Source: Pseudobacter ginsenosidimutans (GTDB lineage Bacteria; Bacteroidota; Bacteroidia; Chitinophagales; Chitinophagaceae). Taken from it: a stretch of DNA of 64,000 nt. Where the stretch lies: positions 558,001-622,000 of the forward strand of contig NZ_CP042431.1 in NCBI RefSeq assembly GCF_007970185.1, in the 5' to 3' direction. The notes beneath the pieces are model-generated. The model saw only the letters and a program-made list of their open reading frames with translations, had not been told where the DNA came from and searched no databases. Made by a program: the position numbers and the translations under genes. Below are positions 61,954 through 64,000 of the stretch, piece by piece (the first letter of the stretch is position 1; every line of letters starts with the position of its first letter).

Positions 61954-63870
61954 ATGAGAACCTTAACGATTGCCTTCACCCTGCTCCTCTTCCAATTCCC
62001 CTGCATTGCACAGGTAAAACTGCCTTCCCTCATCAGGGACAGCATGATCCTGCAAAGGAACAGCCAGGTTCCGGTCTGGGGATGGTCATCACCAAAAGAG
62101 AATATAACGGTGAGGCTTAGAGGAAAAACTTATCGCACCACAGCAGATACAAAAGGCAACTGGAAAGTAATTCTCCCACCTGCAGAAGCCGGAGGTCCAT
62201 ACATCATAGAGATCAGCGGCAAGAATAAAATTGTACTGAAAGATGTTCTTTTCGGTGATGTTTGGTTCTGCTCCGGCCAGTCGAACATGGTGCACCAGAT
62301 GAATATTCATGATATCAGCTACGCAGCAGATATTGCAAATGCCAACTACCCGAAAATCAGGCAATGCTGGATACCAACACTCACCAGCCTGCAGGGCCCC
62401 AAAGAAGATCTGCCTCCAGTTCATTGGAGACCTGCCTTAGGCGATGAGGTCAGGCCCTTTTCGGCAGTAGCTTATTTTTTTGCAAGAAAAATCCATGAAC
62501 ATTACAAGATCCCTATCGGCATCATCAATGCAAGTGTGGGAGGAACGCCCATCGAAGCATGGATAAGCGAAGAAGGACTGAAAGACCTTACTACGCTTTA
62601 CAATACCATTCAAAAGAACAAAGACACTGCCTGGATCAACAGCCTCAACCGAAAAACACCATTATCTTCCAACCCGCCACAAGAGCCGGCAGACCGAGGT
62701 TTGGCCGGTCCGCTAAAATGGTTCGAGCCGGCTTTTACTCCCAAAGGATGGCGCACGATCAATATTCCGGGATATTGGGAAGACCAGGGCGTGAAAGACC
62801 TGAACGGAATCGTCTGGTATCGTCGTGAGATGGAAATTCCTGCCAGCATGATCGCTCAGCCTGCCAAAGTTTTTCTCGGAAGGATCGTAGATGCAGATGA
62901 GCTCTACATCAACGGTCAAAAAATTGGCAATACCACTTACATGTATCCGCAAAGAAGATACTCTGTCAAACCTGGCATCCTGAAAGAAGGCAAAAATGTT
63001 TTTGTTGTGCGCGTTACCAATAATTCCGGGAAAGGCGGATTTGTTCCGGATAAACCTTATTGCATTTTTTCAGGTAAGGACACAATTGATCTCAAAGGGA
63101 CCTGGCTCTATAAACCAGGATTGGTGAACAGTCCATTCAGCAGTGGACCTTCCGGAGGCATCTCACCGCAAAGCCAGCCAGGCGCCCTTTTTAATGCAAT
63201 GGTAGCCCCGGTTATCAATTACGCAATCAAAGGATTTTGCTGGTACCAGGGCGAAGCCAATGCCGGACAGCCACAAAACTACCTCTCATTGATGCAGGCG
63301 CTGATCCGCAACTGGCGGGCATTATGGAAGCAGGAAGATCTTCCGTTCCTGTATGTGCAACTGCCCGGATTCATGGATTATAATTACCTGCCGTCCGAAA
63401 GCAACTGGGCACTGATCAGGGAAGCGCAGTTGAAAACATTGTCAGTTCCCCGTACAGGCATGGCCGTTGCCATCGATCTGGGAGAATGGAATGATATTCA
63501 TCCCGACAATAAAAAAGATGTGGGCGAAAGACTTGCCCTTCAAGCCCTCCATCTCGCCTATGGCGAAAACATCACCTGCTCCGGCCCGGTCCTTCAATCC
63601 TGCAGAACAGAAGGCAACAAGATCACTATCCGTTTCAGCCAGGAATTGTCCACCACCGATGGTGAGCCTCCCGCTGAATTCGCCATTGCCGGCGCTGATA
63701 AAAAATTCCTTTGGGCAAAAACAAAAATAGAAGGCAATAACCTCATCGTATGGAGTGATGAAATTAACCAAGCCAGATTCGTTCGCTACGCCTGGTCCGA
63801 CAATCCGGTCAATCCCAACCTGATCAATAAAGAGGGATTACCTGCATCACCATTCAGAACCGATAATTGA
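61954..63870 (+). CDS. CE20-like carbohydrate acetylesterase (SASA/GDSL family)
   Basis: A 638-residue secreted esterase. The signal peptide (LTIAFTLLLFQFPCIAQ) is followed by the SASA fold: FGDVWFCSGQSNMVHQM with the catalytic Ser (about 112), INASVGGTPIEAW, GFCWYQGEANAG and DLGEWNDIHPDNKKDVGERLA with the Asp/His pair. An inserted jelly-roll domain (about residues 250-390; LKWFEPAFTPKGWRTINIPGYWED, IVWYRREMEIP, VFLGRIVDADELYINGQKIGNT) resembles a GH2 sugar-binding domain, an arrangement typical of CE20-type enzymes. It probably removes acetyl groups from xylan or xyloglucan oligosaccharides in the periplasm. It leads the plus-strand operon of the xylan locus. Confidence 0.85.
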   Translation: MRTLTIAFTLLLFQFPCIAQVKLPSLIRDSMILQRNSQVPVWGWSSPKENITVRLRGKTYRTTADTKGNWKVILPPAEAGGPYIIEISGKNKIVLKDVLFGDVWFCSGQSNMVHQMNIHDISYAADIANANYPKIRQCWIPTLTSLQGPKEDLPPVHWRPALGDEVRPFSAVAYFFARKIHEHYKIPIGIINASVGGTPIEAWISEEGLKDLTTLYNTIQKNKDTAWINSLNRKTPLSSNPPQEPADRGLAGPLKWFEPAFTPKGWRTINIPGYWEDQGVKDLNGIVWYRREMEIPASMIAQPAKVFLGRIVDADELYINGQKIGNTTYMYPQRRYSVKPGILKEGKNVFVVRVTNNSGKGGFVPDKPYCIFSGKDTIDLKGTWLYKPGLVNSPFSSGPSGGISPQSQPGALFNAMVAPVINYAIKGFCWYQGEANAGQPQNYLSLMQALIRNWRALWKQEDLPFLYVQLPGFMDYNYLPSESNWALIREAQLKTLSVPRTGMAVAIDLGEWNDIHPDNKKDVGERLALQALHLAYGENITCSGPVLQSCRTEGNKITIRFSQELSTTDGEPPAEFAIAGADKKFLWAKTKIEGNNLIVWSDEINQARFVRYAWSDNPVNPNLINKEGLPASPFRTDN

Positions 63871-63882
63871 AAAAAGAAAAAT

Positions 63883-64000
63883 ATGAAAAAGATACTCGCC
63901 ATTGCAACTGCCACAACGATGTTTGCCGGTGTTTCCTTTTCGCAAAACAGGATCACACTCGATATTGCGAAAGCCAGGGACACGATCAACAAGAATATCT
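63883..64000 (+). CDS. Probable GH51 alpha-L-arabinofuranosidase, 3' end cut by window edge
   Basis: Only 39 codons are visible: signal peptide (KKILAIATATTMFAGVSFSQ), then NRITLDIAKARDTINKNI. The latter resembles the opening of secreted GH51 arabinofuranosidases, where the next residues are usually YGHFAEHLG. The assignment depends on this short similarity and on the locus (xylan with arabinose side chains). It is 12 bases after the esterase stop, so co-transcribed. Confidence 0.5.
   Translation, partial: MKKILAIATATTMFAGVSFSQNRITLDIAKARDTINKNI

Noticed and set aside
1-64000. tRNA, rRNA, CRISPR, prophage, intact insertion sequences
   Set aside because: I looked for typical signals (CCA-ended cloverleafs, spaced direct repeats, transposase motifs) and found none. 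Reading by eye could miss a single tRNA.

Overview
The window is about 64 kb of moderate-GC chromosome from a Bacteroidota bacterium, most likely family Chitinophagaceae (Chitinophaga or a close relative). This rests on a SusC/SusD pair, CarboxypepD_reg-like TonB receptors, a CzcA-TolC fusion, several TAnnTTTG-type -7 promoter boxes, and small lineage-restricted families. The species call is inference. I see no rRNA, tRNA, CRISPR array, prophage or intact insertion sequence.

Layout. 1-7.0 kb: housekeeping genes: a cut-off papain-like peptidase, lysA, scpB with a very acidic tail, atpG, then surE / small membrane protein / lpxB. 6.9-7.6 kb: a gene-free stretch holding two oppositely oriented copies of an unnamed stem-loop element with a conserved core and unrelated but base-paired terminal stems. 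7.6-12 kb: truncated haemoglobin with a ClC chloride channel, rpiA, a MocR-type regulator and an XRE regulator. 12-16 kb: a sigma-70 region 2-like orphan, a small protein and a large outer-membrane receptor. 16-25 kb: a heavy-metal efflux locus on the minus strand (Cys/His-rich small protein, CzcA-TolC fusion, CzcB-like adaptor, P1B-4-type ATPase). 25-31 kb: a plus-strand TolC/AcrA/AcrB-type multidrug pump operon. 30.9-31.0 kb: a tiny minus-strand unit with a palindromic operator, a 31-codon Cys-containing ORF and a terminator. 31.3-35 kb: aspartase / C4-dicarboxylate transporter / DUF2490. 35-37.3 kb: proBA behind an attenuator-like leader. 37-44.4 kb: a secreted unknown, an FAD oxidoreductase, an NDK-like protein, a secreted small protein, a LytS-type kinase, an atypical response regulator and a degenerate HNH/NUMOD protein.

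44.4-64 kb is a xylan (probably glucurono-arabinoxylan) utilisation locus. A minus-strand operon carries xylB, xylA, a sodium/sugar symporter and uxuA. Two tandem LacI regulators follow. A second minus-strand operon carries susC, susD, a GH2 enzyme and a Nudix-type regulator with a dead Nudix box. A divergent plus-strand unit starts with a CE20-like acetylesterase and the first codons of a probable GH51 arabinofuranosidase. Four copies of a LacI-type operator, TGCAAcCGaTTGCA and close variants, sit in front of xylB/lacI-1, lacI-2, susC and the esterase. They tie these units into one probable regulon: oligosaccharides enter through SusCD, are deacetylated and debranched in the periplasm, xylose is imported and converted by XylA/XylB, and the glucuronate side chains feed UxuA.
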